NCBI GenBank assembly: GCA_024403795.1
Contig: JAKSRD010000016.1
Coordinates: 1 to 43,996 of the forward strand
Source of the DNA: Saccharofermentans sp.
GTDB taxonomy: Bacteria; Bacillota; Clostridia; Saccharofermentanales; Saccharofermentanaceae
Reading direction: 5' to 3'
DNA: 43,996 nt
The stretch's first letter is position 1. The number at the start of each line of letters is the position of its first letter. Under the pieces are notes generated by a model. It was not told where the DNA came from, did not search any database, and worked only from the letters and a program-made list of their open reading frames with translations. Shown here in pieces: positions 1-7,993 of this stretch. A program made the translations under genes and the position numbers.

Positions 1-13
1 GTACTTAATTATC

Positions 14-56
14 AGGGCTGCCTCATTGTGAAGATCCACTTTGAGACAGCCCTTTT
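14..56 (+). terminator. Rho-independent terminator of a gene upstream of the window
   Basis: An inverted repeat AGGGCTGCCTCA / TGAGACAGCCCT with one mismatch and a loop of about 16 nt is followed by TTTT on the plus strand. It should end a plus-strand transcript entering from the left. It belongs to a stem-sequence family that recurs at least six more times in the window. Confidence 0.7.
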
Positions 57-81
57 CAGCTATTATCTGGATCTGTTGTTA

Positions 82-468
82 TCAGATGTAGTAACGATAG
101 TAATCGTAGTATGTGATGACGATCTCTGCATCAGACTTGAAACGGTCCTCAGCATCGAACTTTGACTTGCCGTTTACTGAAAGGGAGATGACGTTTGAAT
201 CACGCGCTTCAAGATCTTCAGGTATCTCGTCAGCGATTGTAGGGACGAGTCTGATGTTTGTGAAGCCCTTAACCTTAAGAAGCTCTCTTACTCTGTAAGC
301 ATTCTCATCATCGATCGTCAATGAATCGTAACTGATAATGCTGCAGCTGTCGTTGTAATCTTTAATGTAGAAATAAGTAACAAGACCTACGAGTGCAATA
401 GCACTTACTGCTACCAAAGTGATAAGTAAAACCATACCGGACTTTAATCTGCCGTTTGCCCTTCTCAT
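82..468 (-). CDS. Small single-pass membrane protein with PASTA-like C-terminal module
   Basis: The product is 128 residues. A basic N-terminus (MRRANGRLKSG) precedes one hydrophobic segment at about residues 12-34, so the rest should lie outside the cell. The exported part contains VKGFTNIRLVP and then SVNGKSKFDAEDRFKSDA with IVITYY. That pattern (GFTNI, then S-V-NG, F, DAxIVI-Y) resembles PASTA-like modules at the C-termini of many Firmicute membrane proteins. This is a judgement from memory of the pattern, not a search. A GGAGGATG ribosome site lies six bases before the ATG. Function is unknown; cell-wall or ligand binding would be inference. Confidence 0.6.
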   Translation of the reverse strand: MRRANGRLKSGMVLLITLVAVSAIALVGLVTYFYIKDYNDSCSIISYDSLTIDDENAYRVRELLKVKGFTNIRLVPTIADEIPEDLEARDSNVISLSVNGKSKFDAEDRFKSDAEIVITYYDYYRYYI

Positions 469-813
469 AATTCATCCTCCGAAAGTTTTTTTGTTTGTTT
501 GTTTTTATTCATATTTGTAAAGCCAAGTTATTGTAACCTCGTATAGTGATAATTGTATGTGGCGAGATTACCGAATTGATGTCAGATTAACCCCGCTTTT
601 TTGTATATTATCTAATTTTTGCCGCAATTATTGTTGAAAATGACGATGAAAGTGTGATATATCGCGCGCAAAACGATAAGTTAACAAAGATACTTGATAT
701 ATGTTTTCTTGATGTGAAGGTGTTCGCCCGGAGTTTTTTTCGTAACCTTGAACAAGGGGAGTTTGTATTATAATCGAAGCAACATTTAAGCCAGTTCTGA
801 AGGAGGTCCTGAT
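469..813. other. Divergent intergenic region, 345 bp
   Basis: This non-coding stretch separates the minus-strand membrane protein from the plus-strand acetyltransferase gene and must hold promoters for both. On the plus strand TATAAT at 769-774 is a good -10 box; the nearest -35-like hexamer, TTGAAC at 748-753, is only 15 bp away, so the pairing is uncertain. Short overlapping ORFs here have no ribosome site or recognisable product. Confidence 0.4.
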
Positions 814-1428
814 ATGAACCATAAAGAGAGAATGCTTGCAAATCTTCCGTATAAGTCATGGCTAGACGGTTTGAACGAAGAACGGATGGAATGCAAGAAA
901 AAGCTATATACATACAACAACCTGCCGCCGGATGCGCAGGATGAGAGGGACGCACTCCTTCGTGATATTTTGGGCAAGACAAAGGAAGGTTTTCTTTGCA
1001 TCGAGTCGCCCTTCCACTGTGATTACGGTTACAACATTGAAGTCGGAACTGATTTCTTTGCAAACTATAACTTTATCGTTCTTGATGTCGGAAAGGTAAA
1101 GATCGGCGATCACTTTATGTGTGGTCCTAATGTTTCAATTTGTACGGCAGGACATCCCGTTCATCCTGAGACACGTAATTCCGGTTATGAATACGGTATC
1201 GACATAACGATCGGTGAGAATGTGTGGATCGGCGGAGGCGTGTTTGTCTGTCCGGGTGTTACCATCGGCAACAATGTAGTCATTGGCGCCGGAAGTGTGG
1301 TAAATAAGGATATTCCGGATAATGTTATCGCAGTCGGCAATCCTTGTCGTGTGCTGCGTGAGATAACCGATGCTGACAGAGATTACTACTTCCGTGACAG
1401 GAAGTTCGACATTGACTATAACGAATAA
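814..1428 (+). CDS. Maltose/galactoside-type sugar O-acetyltransferase (left-handed beta-helix)
   Basis: At 204 residues it is the usual length for the maltose/galactoside/nodulation O-acetyltransferase family, which moves acetyl from acetyl-CoA to a sugar hydroxyl in the cytosol. The N-terminal helical part (KERMLANLPYK, then RDALLRDILG) matches the family's Mac domain. From about residue 70 the hexapeptide-repeat helix begins. The catalytic histidine sits in TAGHPVHPETR, and the C-terminal coil IGGGVFVCPGVTIGNNVVIG with GNPCRVLREI is characteristic. A GGAGG site precedes the ATG. The fucosidase gene starts 14 nt downstream, suggesting a two-gene glycan unit. The real acceptor sugar is not determinable. 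Confidence 0.88.
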   Translation: MNHKERMLANLPYKSWLDGLNEERMECKKKLYTYNNLPPDAQDERDALLRDILGKTKEGFLCIESPFHCDYGYNIEVGTDFFANYNFIVLDVGKVKIGDHFMCGPNVSICTAGHPVHPETRNSGYEYGIDITIGENVWIGGGVFVCPGVTIGNNVVIGAGSVVNKDIPDNVIAVGNPCRVLREITDADRDYYFRDRKFDIDYNE

Positions 1429-1442
1429 AGCAGGACGTATAT

Positions 1443-2924
1443 ATGTATCACGAAGAGTATCTTGAACTGATAGATAAGACCATAAGAGAGGGAAGGTATA
1501 AGGACGACTGGAAGTCCTTATCAGGACACAAGGTGCCTTCGTGGTATTACGAAGCAAAGCACGGTATCTTCATTCATTGGGGCGTATACAGCGTTCCCGC
1601 TTATCTGAGTGAATGGTATCCGAGAATGATGTACGACCCTTCACACGATGAATATGAGCACCATATAAAGACATACGGTCCGCAGAAGGATTTTGGTTAC
1701 AAGGACTTCATTCCGATGTTCAAGGCCGAAGCGTTCAATGCCGATGAATGGGTGTCACTTTTCAAGAAAGCGGGCGCGAGATATGTAATGCCGGTAGCAG
1801 AGCATCACGACGGCTTCGCCATGTATGATAGTGAGTTCAATCGTTGGAATGCCTCAAGAATGGGCCCCTGCAGAGATGTGGCACTTGAGATAAAGGAAGC
1901 TTGTGAGAAGCAGGGGCTAGCCTTTTGCGCTTCGTCACACAGAGCTGAGCATTATTTCTTCATGAACATGGGAAGAACGTATGAGAGTGACGTTCAGGAT
2001 GAGAATTACAGAGACTTCTACGGTCCTGCTTACCTCTGTCCAGAACTCAACGGTGATAAGGTTTTCGATGCCTTGGCAGATGCGTTCTCTCCGGCAGTGC
2101 CATCTGAAGAGTGGCTTGAAGACTGGCTCGTACGCACATGCGAGCTTATAGACCGTCTCAAGCCGAAGGTCCTTTACTTCGATTCATGGATCCATCATCA
2201 GGCGTTTAAGCCGTATCTGAAGAAGGTGTGTGCGTACTATTACAATCGCGCCGAGGAATGGGGCATTGATGTAACGATCAATTATAAGCATCAGTCCTGT
2301 CCGCCCACAGTTGCCGTCTACGATGTCGAGCGCGGCGCACTTACCGGAATCAATCCGATACCGTGGCAGACCGATACGGCGATAGGCAAGAGGTCCTGGG
2401 GCTATACTGCGGATAACGAATTCAAAGCATCGCGCCAGATCATATGTGACCTTGTCGATATCGTAAGTAAAAACGGCATGCTGCTCCTTAATGTCGGACC
2501 TAAACCGGACGGTACCATCACAGCTGAAGAGACTGAAGTGTTGCTTGAGCTTGGAGAATGGCTTAAGGTCAACGGTGAAGGCATCTACGGCACGGTACCG
2601 TGGAGGTGCTTCGGCGAAGGAACTGTCAATAACGAGGAAGGTGCGTTCCGTGATAACGATGAGAAAGCATTTACTTTGGAGGATTACCGTTTCACTTATA
2701 AGGACGGCTATCTATATGCATTCTGCATGAGACCTTCAGGCGATAAGTTTAAGATCAAGTCGCTGAAGATGAACGGCGGTTATGACTTCGGTATCGGTAC
2801 CGTTGAAGTGCTCGGAACTTATGCTGTTGAATCGTATACACGTGACAGAGAATGCTTTGAGATCACACTGGACCGCGAACCCGACGGCGATGATCCGATC
2901 TGCTTTAAGATAGAGATCACTTGA
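1443..2924 (+). CDS. GH29 alpha-L-fucosidase, cytoplasmic
   Basis: The 493-residue product is a glycoside hydrolase family 29 type enzyme, expected to release alpha-linked L-fucose from glycans. The N-terminal catalytic barrel shows KHGIFIHWGVYSVPAY, AEHHDGFAMYDS around residue 121, and LNVGPKPDG near residue 349, all GH29 landmarks. The likely nucleophile is Asp247 in LYFDSW, where many family members have WFDG. No signal peptide is visible, so it should act on imported oligosaccharides. A beta-rich C-terminal domain follows from about residue 400. It lies 14 nt behind an O-acetyltransferase gene. Substrate linkage and acid/base residue cannot be assigned by eye. Confidence 0.88.
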   Translation: MYHEEYLELIDKTIREGRYKDDWKSLSGHKVPSWYYEAKHGIFIHWGVYSVPAYLSEWYPRMMYDPSHDEYEHHIKTYGPQKDFGYKDFIPMFKAEAFNADEWVSLFKKAGARYVMPVAEHHDGFAMYDSEFNRWNASRMGPCRDVALEIKEACEKQGLAFCASSHRAEHYFFMNMGRTYESDVQDENYRDFYGPAYLCPELNGDKVFDALADAFSPAVPSEEWLEDWLVRTCELIDRLKPKVLYFDSWIHHQAFKPYLKKVCAYYYNRAEEWGIDVTINYKHQSCPPTVAVYDVERGALTGINPIPWQTDTAIGKRSWGYTADNEFKASRQIICDLVDIVSKNGMLLLNVGPKPDGTITAEETEVLLELGEWLKVNGEGIYGTVPWRCFGEGTVNNEEGAFRDNDEKAFTLEDYRFTYKDGYLYAFCMRPSGDKFKIKSLKMNGGYDFGIGTVEVLGTYAVESYTRDRECFEITLDREPDGDDPICFKIEIT

Positions 2925-3177
2925 AGGTAAGTTATATGAAGGCAGCTGAGACAGGGTTGCTGGACGGAAAGCGTGCAACGACAAACAAAACCGCATTTGC
3001 CGGATAATGGAGTATCATTGGAATGCTGATTCCGAGCATGATTCTTTCTGAGAGACATTGCCGACATGACAGCAAATTGCATCTTGCTTAGGCTTAATGC
3101 ATTTCACATCAGATATTGATACATATGCGCTTCTTTGATGGTAGGTTAATGCCAACCAAATCAAAGGAGCGTTTGTT

Positions 3178-4569
3178 ATGAATATCGTAATTCTTGTTTT
3201 ATTGATCGCAGCTGAGATAATGCTCGCTGTTATCGGAATCTCTCGTAAGATGATCGTAAAGGACTTTGTAAAGCTGCGTGTTGCAGCTAACATCGTCGAG
3301 CTTGTGATCGGTCTTCTCGCAGTGATCACGAAGCAGGGAAGTCTGAGTCTTCGTTTTGGCGGGCTTCTCGCGTTGCTTGTCGTAAGAGCAGTCTTCGCGC
3401 TTATCTTTTGGTTTGTTGATCACAAGAAGACAACAGGTAAGAAAAAGTCATCGGTTATCCTGGGCGTTGTCTTCTCGATCGTATTCTTTATCAACAGCAT
3501 TATTCCGGCTTTTATCTTCAGCAACTATAAAGGGCTTCCGACTTCGGGTGAATACGAAGTAAAGACGGTAAATGCGATCTTGAAGGATGAGAGCAGGATC
3601 GAGACATTCGAGGATGACGGTTCCTGCCGTGAAGTGCCTTTGTATTTCTACTATCCTGAAGTTGAGGAGGGTGAAGCTTCAAAAGAGTTCCCGCTTGTTT
3701 TCTTCTCACATGGTGCGTTCGGATACTACCAGAGCAATACTTCAACATATATGGAACTTGCGAGCCGCGGTTATGTGGTCGTAAGCGTCGAGCATCCTTA
3801 TCACTCGTTCTTTACCAAAGATACTGATGGTAAAGTCGTGATCGTTGATCCCGAATTCATCTCCAATGCAGGCAGGATCCAGAACACCGATGAAGTGTCT
3901 GACGAAGAGACATTTGAGATAACTAAAGAGTGGATGGAGTTAAGACTCGGTGACATGAACTTTGCCATCGATGAAGTAAAGCGCGCAGCTTCCGAGAATT
4001 CTCTTAATGACAGTTGGTATTGCAAAGATCTTTCTGAGATGAGCGAAGCGCTGGCACTTATCGATGTTGAGACGATCGGCGTTATGGGACACTCATTGGG
4101 CGGCGCTGCCGCAGTAACTTTGGGAAGAGAAAGAGATGACATCGATGCGGTCATCGATATCGACGGTACCATGATCGGTGAGATCGACGGCGTCAGGGAA
4201 GGCAATGACTTGGTAAGTGAAGAACCGTACGATGTGCCGCTCCTTGTTTTCGATAACGTGGAACATCTTAATGAGAGAGTCGATGTCGGCAGCTCGAATA
4301 TTCTGTATGTGAATAATGTTATACTTAAAAATGCAACGACAGGTTATGCGACATGCATTATGGGATCGGGTCACATGAACTATACCGATTTGCCTCTTTT
4401 CTCGCCTCTTCTGGCAGGACTTCTGGGAACCGGTGACGTGGATCCCGAAGCGTGCATAGCCAAGATGAACGAGATTACGGCCGACTTCCTGGATTACTAC
4501 CTTAAGGGTGAAGGAGAGTTCGCCGTGGAGGAGACTTATGAACTTCCGCAGGACAAAGATCACGGTTAA
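3178..4569 (+). CDS. Membrane-anchored alpha/beta hydrolase (PAF-acetylhydrolase/dienelactone-hydrolase-like)
   Basis: The product is 463 residues. The first ~110 residues hold about four hydrophobic segments (for example IVILVLLIAAEIMLAVIG). A soluble alpha/beta hydrolase domain follows from about residue 140. The nucleophile elbow GHSLGG places the serine at residue 306; GSGHMNY places a candidate catalytic histidine at 399; VVSVEHPYHSFF resembles the oxyanion region of platelet-activating-factor acetylhydrolase-like enzymes. An AAAGGAG site sets the start. The C-terminus overlaps the LytTR gene by 32 nt, implying co-transcription. Substrate is unknown; a lipid, ester or peptide cleaved outside the membrane is possible. 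Confidence 0.75.
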   Translation: MNIVILVLLIAAEIMLAVIGISRKMIVKDFVKLRVAANIVELVIGLLAVITKQGSLSLRFGGLLALLVVRAVFALIFWFVDHKKTTGKKKSSVILGVVFSIVFFINSIIPAFIFSNYKGLPTSGEYEVKTVNAILKDESRIETFEDDGSCREVPLYFYYPEVEEGEASKEFPLVFFSHGAFGYYQSNTSTYMELASRGYVVVSVEHPYHSFFTKDTDGKVVIVDPEFISNAGRIQNTDEVSDEETFEITKEWMELRLGDMNFAIDEVKRAASENSLNDSWYCKDLSEMSEALALIDVETIGVMGHSLGGAAAVTLGRERDDIDAVIDIDGTMIGEIDGVREGNDLVSEEPYDVPLLVFDNVEHLNERVDVGSSNILYVNNVILKNATTGYATCIMGSGHMNYTDLPLFSPLLAGLLGTGDVDPEACIAKMNEITADFLDYYLKGEGEFAVEETYELPQDKDHG

Positions 4570-4996
4570 TGAGATAAGCCCCGAAGAGCTTGAAGCGATC
4601 ACGATCGATTGCCATGTCATAGACGATGACGTAAAAGAGATCGTGTCCTTTGTAAAGTCTCGTCAGGGGCAGCTCACCGGCAAACTTGACGGCGAGCTGT
4701 ACGAGATCTCGGTAATGGACATCTTATACATTGAATCCGTTGATAACCGTGTATTTATGTATACGTCCAAACAGTCCTACGAGACCTCGGGCAAGATCTA
4801 CGAACTGGAAGAACTCCTGAAGCAGAAGCACTTCCTCAGGATCTCCAAATCTTCCATCGTTAACCTCATGAAGATCAAATCCATCAAGCCTTCGTTGAAC
4901 GCCCGCTTCATCGCTGTCTTAAGCAACGGTGAGGAGATAATGATATCCCGAAAATACGTCGCGGACCTTAAAAAGACCCTGAAAGGAGGACAGTGA
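4538..4996 (+). CDS. LytTR-domain transcriptional regulator
   Basis: The start is taken at the ATG at 4538 because GGAGGAG stands just before it; a start at 4508 would have no such site. The resulting 152-residue protein has a short N-terminal region without a receiver domain. From about residue 50 to 150 it carries a LytTR DNA-binding domain, with ISVMDILYIESVDNRVFMYT, HFLRISKSSIVNL and the terminal MISRKYVADLKK. It is followed after one nucleotide by a DUF3021 membrane protein. Such LytTR/membrane-protein pairs are known (for example HdrRM and BrsRM in streptococci), where the membrane partner restrains the regulator. By analogy this regulator may control its own operon. Confidence 0.85.
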   Translation: MNFRRTKITVNEISPEELEAITIDCHVIDDDVKEIVSFVKSRQGQLTGKLDGELYEISVMDILYIESVDNRVFMYTSKQSYETSGKIYELEELLKQKHFLRISKSSIVNLMKIKSIKPSLNARFIAVLSNGEEIMISRKYVADLKKTLKGGQ

Positions 4997-4997
4997 C

Positions 4998-5429
4998 ATG
5001 GACATAAAAGACCTTCTCAAGCGTGCCGCCAAAGTATACTTCATAATCGCAACGCTCATCTGCTTTGCAATGTACATTATCGGCGCGCTCTCCTTTCCGG
5101 AGGCAAAACTCGGCTATGAAGCTTTCTCCGCTCCTTTGCTCTACGCACTCTTCGGAGTCGTTCCGGTGATCATAATGTACTCGAGCAAAGAACTGTCCGT
5201 TAAGCAGTTCATCATGCGCAAGATAATCCAGCTCATCAGCATCGAAATATTGATCTTTGTTGCGCTTCTCGGCGGCGATTATCTCCCTCTGACATTCCCC
5301 GTAGCAGCAGGACTTTTCTTCCTGGTAGCACTGATATTCGTGCTGGAACACGTCATCGAATTCTTACTCGATTCAAAGCGCGCGGCAGATCTCACGAAGG
5401 ATCTTGAGGATTATCAGAAGAGGTCGTAA
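4998..5429 (+). CDS. DUF3021-type membrane partner of the LytTR regulator
   Basis: This 143-residue protein has four predicted hydrophobic segments (around residues 12-30, 42-62, 74-92 and 98-118) and a charged C-terminal tail (DLTKDLEDYQKRS), as in the DUF3021 family commonly encoded right after LytTR regulators. A GGAGG lies seven bases upstream, inside the end of the regulator gene, so translation is coupled. In characterised pairs the membrane protein inhibits the LytTR factor; the same role is inferred here. The upstream hydrolase overlaps the regulator, making a three-gene unit. Confidence 0.75.
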   Translation: MDIKDLLKRAAKVYFIIATLICFAMYIIGALSFPEAKLGYEAFSAPLLYALFGVVPVIIMYSSKELSVKQFIMRKIIQLISIEILIFVALLGGDYLPLTFPVAAGLFFLVALIFVLEHVIEFLLDSKRAADLTKDLEDYQKRS

Positions 5430-5501
5430 GAGCGTGATCGAACAGGAAACCGCAATCAAATTATGTTATCGTAAATTGATGACAATAGCGGAGGTTTACG
5501 C

Positions 5502-6554
5502 ATGAAGAAAAAGAAGTTGCCTAATGAGTTCGGCGTTTTAGTTGCAAGCCACGACATGAAGGCTTTTGCCGAGTTCTTTGAGAAATACGAGATAACGGCA
5601 ACAAACGCCGGAAAGACCACTGCTAATGCTTTCTCCTATCGCGACCTCAACGCCGAGCAGGCAAGATTTCTCATCGATAACGGCCTTGATCCGAACACCG
5701 ACTGCGGTTATGGTTACACCGCCGTAGCTCACCAGGCTTCGAACAAAGAGGTCCTCGAGTGCCTTGTTGAGAACGGCGCAAACGTTGATCTGGCACTCAG
5801 TACGATATCCGGGAACGCGCTTGCGCGTGCGTGCCAAAATCTTAACGTCGACGCTGTCTTCAACCTCCTTAATGCCGGCGCTTCCGTTGACATACTTTGC
5901 GGCTTTGAGAAGAATACTCCCTTGGATTGTGCGCTCCGTTGCTGCGACAATGCCTTTATTCCCAACGCATATGAGATATGCTCAGTCCTTTTGCAGGCAG
6001 GCGTTAAGCCGACCGAGAAGACCGGCGCGCTCGTCGAGAACATCGGTAAGCGTTTCGAGTTCTTCAGAGACAGCTTCAATCCGGATTACCTTGCTGAGAC
6101 TGACGAAGCTCTGTCGGCCCTCTATGAACTTTTCGGCGTAACTCCCGTTGCGCGCCGCGTGATGAATGACACAGAGGAGATCAAGGTCACTTCCGGGAAA
6201 TGGCAGACCCAGTATGAAGAACTTCGCTCAAAGCTTGTTCCCGGCAGCGGCAAGGCGAGAACTCTCCAAGGTGAGATGATAAGGATCGTCGGTAAAGTCA
6301 CTTACGAGATCCTTGATAACGGCGCTGTCAATTGGGATGACGACTACTCGAGAATGATGACCGCCTTTGTCTCTTACCTTGATCGCAACGAGAAGCTTGA
6401 ACCGTCTTTAGTGTCAGAAGCAGTTGCTCTCGCTTCTCACGTCAATGCCGATTCAGGCAAGGCAGATCTTTACCGCCTGACTGAGCTTACGGTCAATTGG
6501 GTCATCGCAAATTCCAAGCCGGTAATGCTGGGCGATGTCGATTACTACAGGTAA
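5502..6554 (+). CDS. Ankyrin-repeat protein
   Basis: The 350-residue soluble protein has no signal peptide or membrane segment. Residues about 45-180 hold several ankyrin-type repeats: ARFLIDNGLDPNTDCGYGYTAVAHQ, then LECLVENGANVDLAL, then FNLLNAGASVDILCG, and a fourth ending in LLQAGVKP. The C-terminal 150 residues are helical with no recognised domain. A GGAGG ribosome site lies nine bases before the start. Ankyrin repeats indicate protein-protein binding; the partner is unknown. It stands alone, with the next gene convergent. Confidence 0.8.
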   Translation: MKKKKLPNEFGVLVASHDMKAFAEFFEKYEITATNAGKTTANAFSYRDLNAEQARFLIDNGLDPNTDCGYGYTAVAHQASNKEVLECLVENGANVDLALSTISGNALARACQNLNVDAVFNLLNAGASVDILCGFEKNTPLDCALRCCDNAFIPNAYEICSVLLQAGVKPTEKTGALVENIGKRFEFFRDSFNPDYLAETDEALSALYELFGVTPVARRVMNDTEEIKVTSGKWQTQYEELRSKLVPGSGKARTLQGEMIRIVGKVTYEILDNGAVNWDDDYSRMMTAFVSYLDRNEKLEPSLVSEAVALASHVNADSGKADLYRLTELTVNWVIANSKPVMLGDVDYYR

Positions 6555-6625
6555 TCGCCTGACGAACTCAGCGCGGTTTCCCGGCGGCCTGCTACTGTGT
6601 TACCGCAGATCGTTTCCTGACAAAG

Positions 6626-7369
6626 TCAGAACGGCTTCCGTGCGGTGATCCCGTAGTACGCTCTGAGCAGTCTTATTCCGCCCGAAAATGTGTTTTTTGC
6701 AATGTACTCGTCGAGAAGCTTGTCGTCAGGCGAATCGCCCTCGAATTCCAGGATCGGCACTTTGCTGAGAAATGCCTTGAACGTTGCTCTGTCTCTTATG
6801 TATTCGCGGTCGTGGATCGGCACAAGCTCGACCTCTGAGAATCCCGCGCGAATGATATTCTCATAATCGAGAATGCTGATCGGCTTCGGATCGTTATAAC
6901 CCTGCCCGCCGCCGAAAACCATCTTCAGCGCCCAGCAGTCGTACTTGTCGACGCCTCTTATGAGAAGATATCCGCCCGGTTTGAGACACTTGAGTATCTG
7001 TTCCGGATCGGTGCAAGTGTGACGTGCAACGACTATGTCGAAATAATTGTCGGGAACTTCCATCTTCAGGTTGTCCATCACCTTGAACGTAAAGTTCCTG
7101 CGTCCGCTTGCGGCAAGATTTACGCGTGCCGTCTTGATCATGTTAGGGGAGAAATCCGTCGCAAGCACCTCTGCACAATCCGGAAAATGAGCGAGCGCAT
7201 TCTCGCCGCCTCCGGTCCCGAGATCAAGAATGCGCGACTCAGTTGTCGCAACTTTGCTCAGGATCTCGTAAAGATCCCAATCTGTCAGATTCTCCGTGTG
7301 AATTCCGAACTCGTCAAAACTCCAGTTTGCGGTCTCCTCGTAGTATTCAAAAAAGCTTTCGTGATGCAT
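6626..7369 (-). CDS. Class I SAM-dependent methyltransferase
   Basis: The start is placed at 7369 because AAAGGAGG lies nine bases upstream; an ATG 20 codons earlier lacks such a site. The 247-residue protein has the SAM-binding motif ILDLGTGGGENA at residues 47-58, an acidic end to the next strand (EVLATDFSPNMI), FDIVVARHT and a CLKPGGYLLIRGVD motif, typical of the Methyltransf_11/25 Rossmann fold. The C-terminal part (EVELVPIHDREYIRDRATF) is seen in UbiE/small-molecule-like methyltransferases. Substrate is unknown. No neighbour on the same strand hints at a pathway. Confidence 0.85.
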   Translation of the reverse strand: MHHESFFEYYEETANWSFDEFGIHTENLTDWDLYEILSKVATTESRILDLGTGGGENALAHFPDCAEVLATDFSPNMIKTARVNLAASGRRNFTFKVMDNLKMEVPDNYFDIVVARHTCTDPEQILKCLKPGGYLLIRGVDKYDCWALKMVFGGGQGYNDPKPISILDYENIIRAGFSEVELVPIHDREYIRDRATFKAFLSKVPILEFEGDSPDDKLLDEYIAKNTFSGGIRLLRAYYGITARKPF

Positions 7370-7686
7370 AAAAAAGAACCTCCTTTCACGAACAGCATAC
7401 ATGTCAGGCTTTGCCCGGCACGTCGTCATTCATGATGAGATTCTAAGGTTCTTATCATTATTAACCCCGCCTGGTAAGCGTCGCGGCAGCAGAACGCGAA
7501 TAACTAATTGATCTGTTGCACTCAATAGGATATTACTTCATGAGTGTTTTAGCAAGAATACATTATCGCTCTGCTTGACGTTCAAATCTGTCTGTTATGT
7601 GCTTTCGTGATTAACATAGATCTCATCTTGTTGTATTCTTTTACTATTGCAAACAGGATCAATTATCGAGAGGAATAGGGTTTTGT

Positions 7687-7927
7687 ATGAAGGTTGAATT
7701 GTTTCCGCTTGAGAAGATAACGATTGACGGGAAGGATATCTTTCTGGGTCAGAGCTTTCAGCAGGTATCAACTGATGGAAGTCTTAAAAGAGAAGAATAA
7801 CGGCGGTTATAACGAGGACGGCTGCGGTGCGGATTTTGAGAATATCAGTGTCGGTGTCTTCTATGAGAACGATGATGTCTATTTTGACACGATAGGCATC
7901 GGTGTTGCCGGCTGTTACAAGCAATAA
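7687..7927 (+). pseudogene. Small protein gene apparently split by a frameshift
   Basis: Reading from the ATG at 7687, preceded by GAGAGGA, gives MKVELFPLEKITIDGKDIFL and on to a stop at 7800 after 37 residues. The overlapping +1 frame continues through YQLMEVLKEKNNGGY and ends at 7927 with IGIGVAGCYKQ. The two pieces join naturally near 7765-7775 into one acidic protein of about 79 residues, so a one-base indel (real or a sequencing error) is likely. The I-DG-I-LG opening resembles small uncharacterised Firmicute proteins. A 67-codon ORF starting at 7724 is less credible, as it lacks a ribosome site. Confidence 0.5.
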
Positions 7928-7930
7928 AAT

Positions 7931-7958
7931 AACCTGCGGCCGACTTAAGTCGCAGGTT
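7931..7958 (-). terminator. Terminator of the exoribonuclease gene
   Basis: AACCTGCG / CGCAGGTT forms an 8-bp stem between two convergent genes. Read on the minus strand the stem is followed by ATTTTATT, so it mainly serves the minus-strand gene. On the plus strand no T-run follows. Confidence 0.6.
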
Positions 7959-7993
7959 ACTGTCAGATCAAAGCGTTCAAGAGTCGCTGCTGT

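Noticed and set aside
2936..3007. A 23-codon ORF after the fucosidase gene
   Set aside because: Too short to judge, weak ribosome site, no recognisable sequence.
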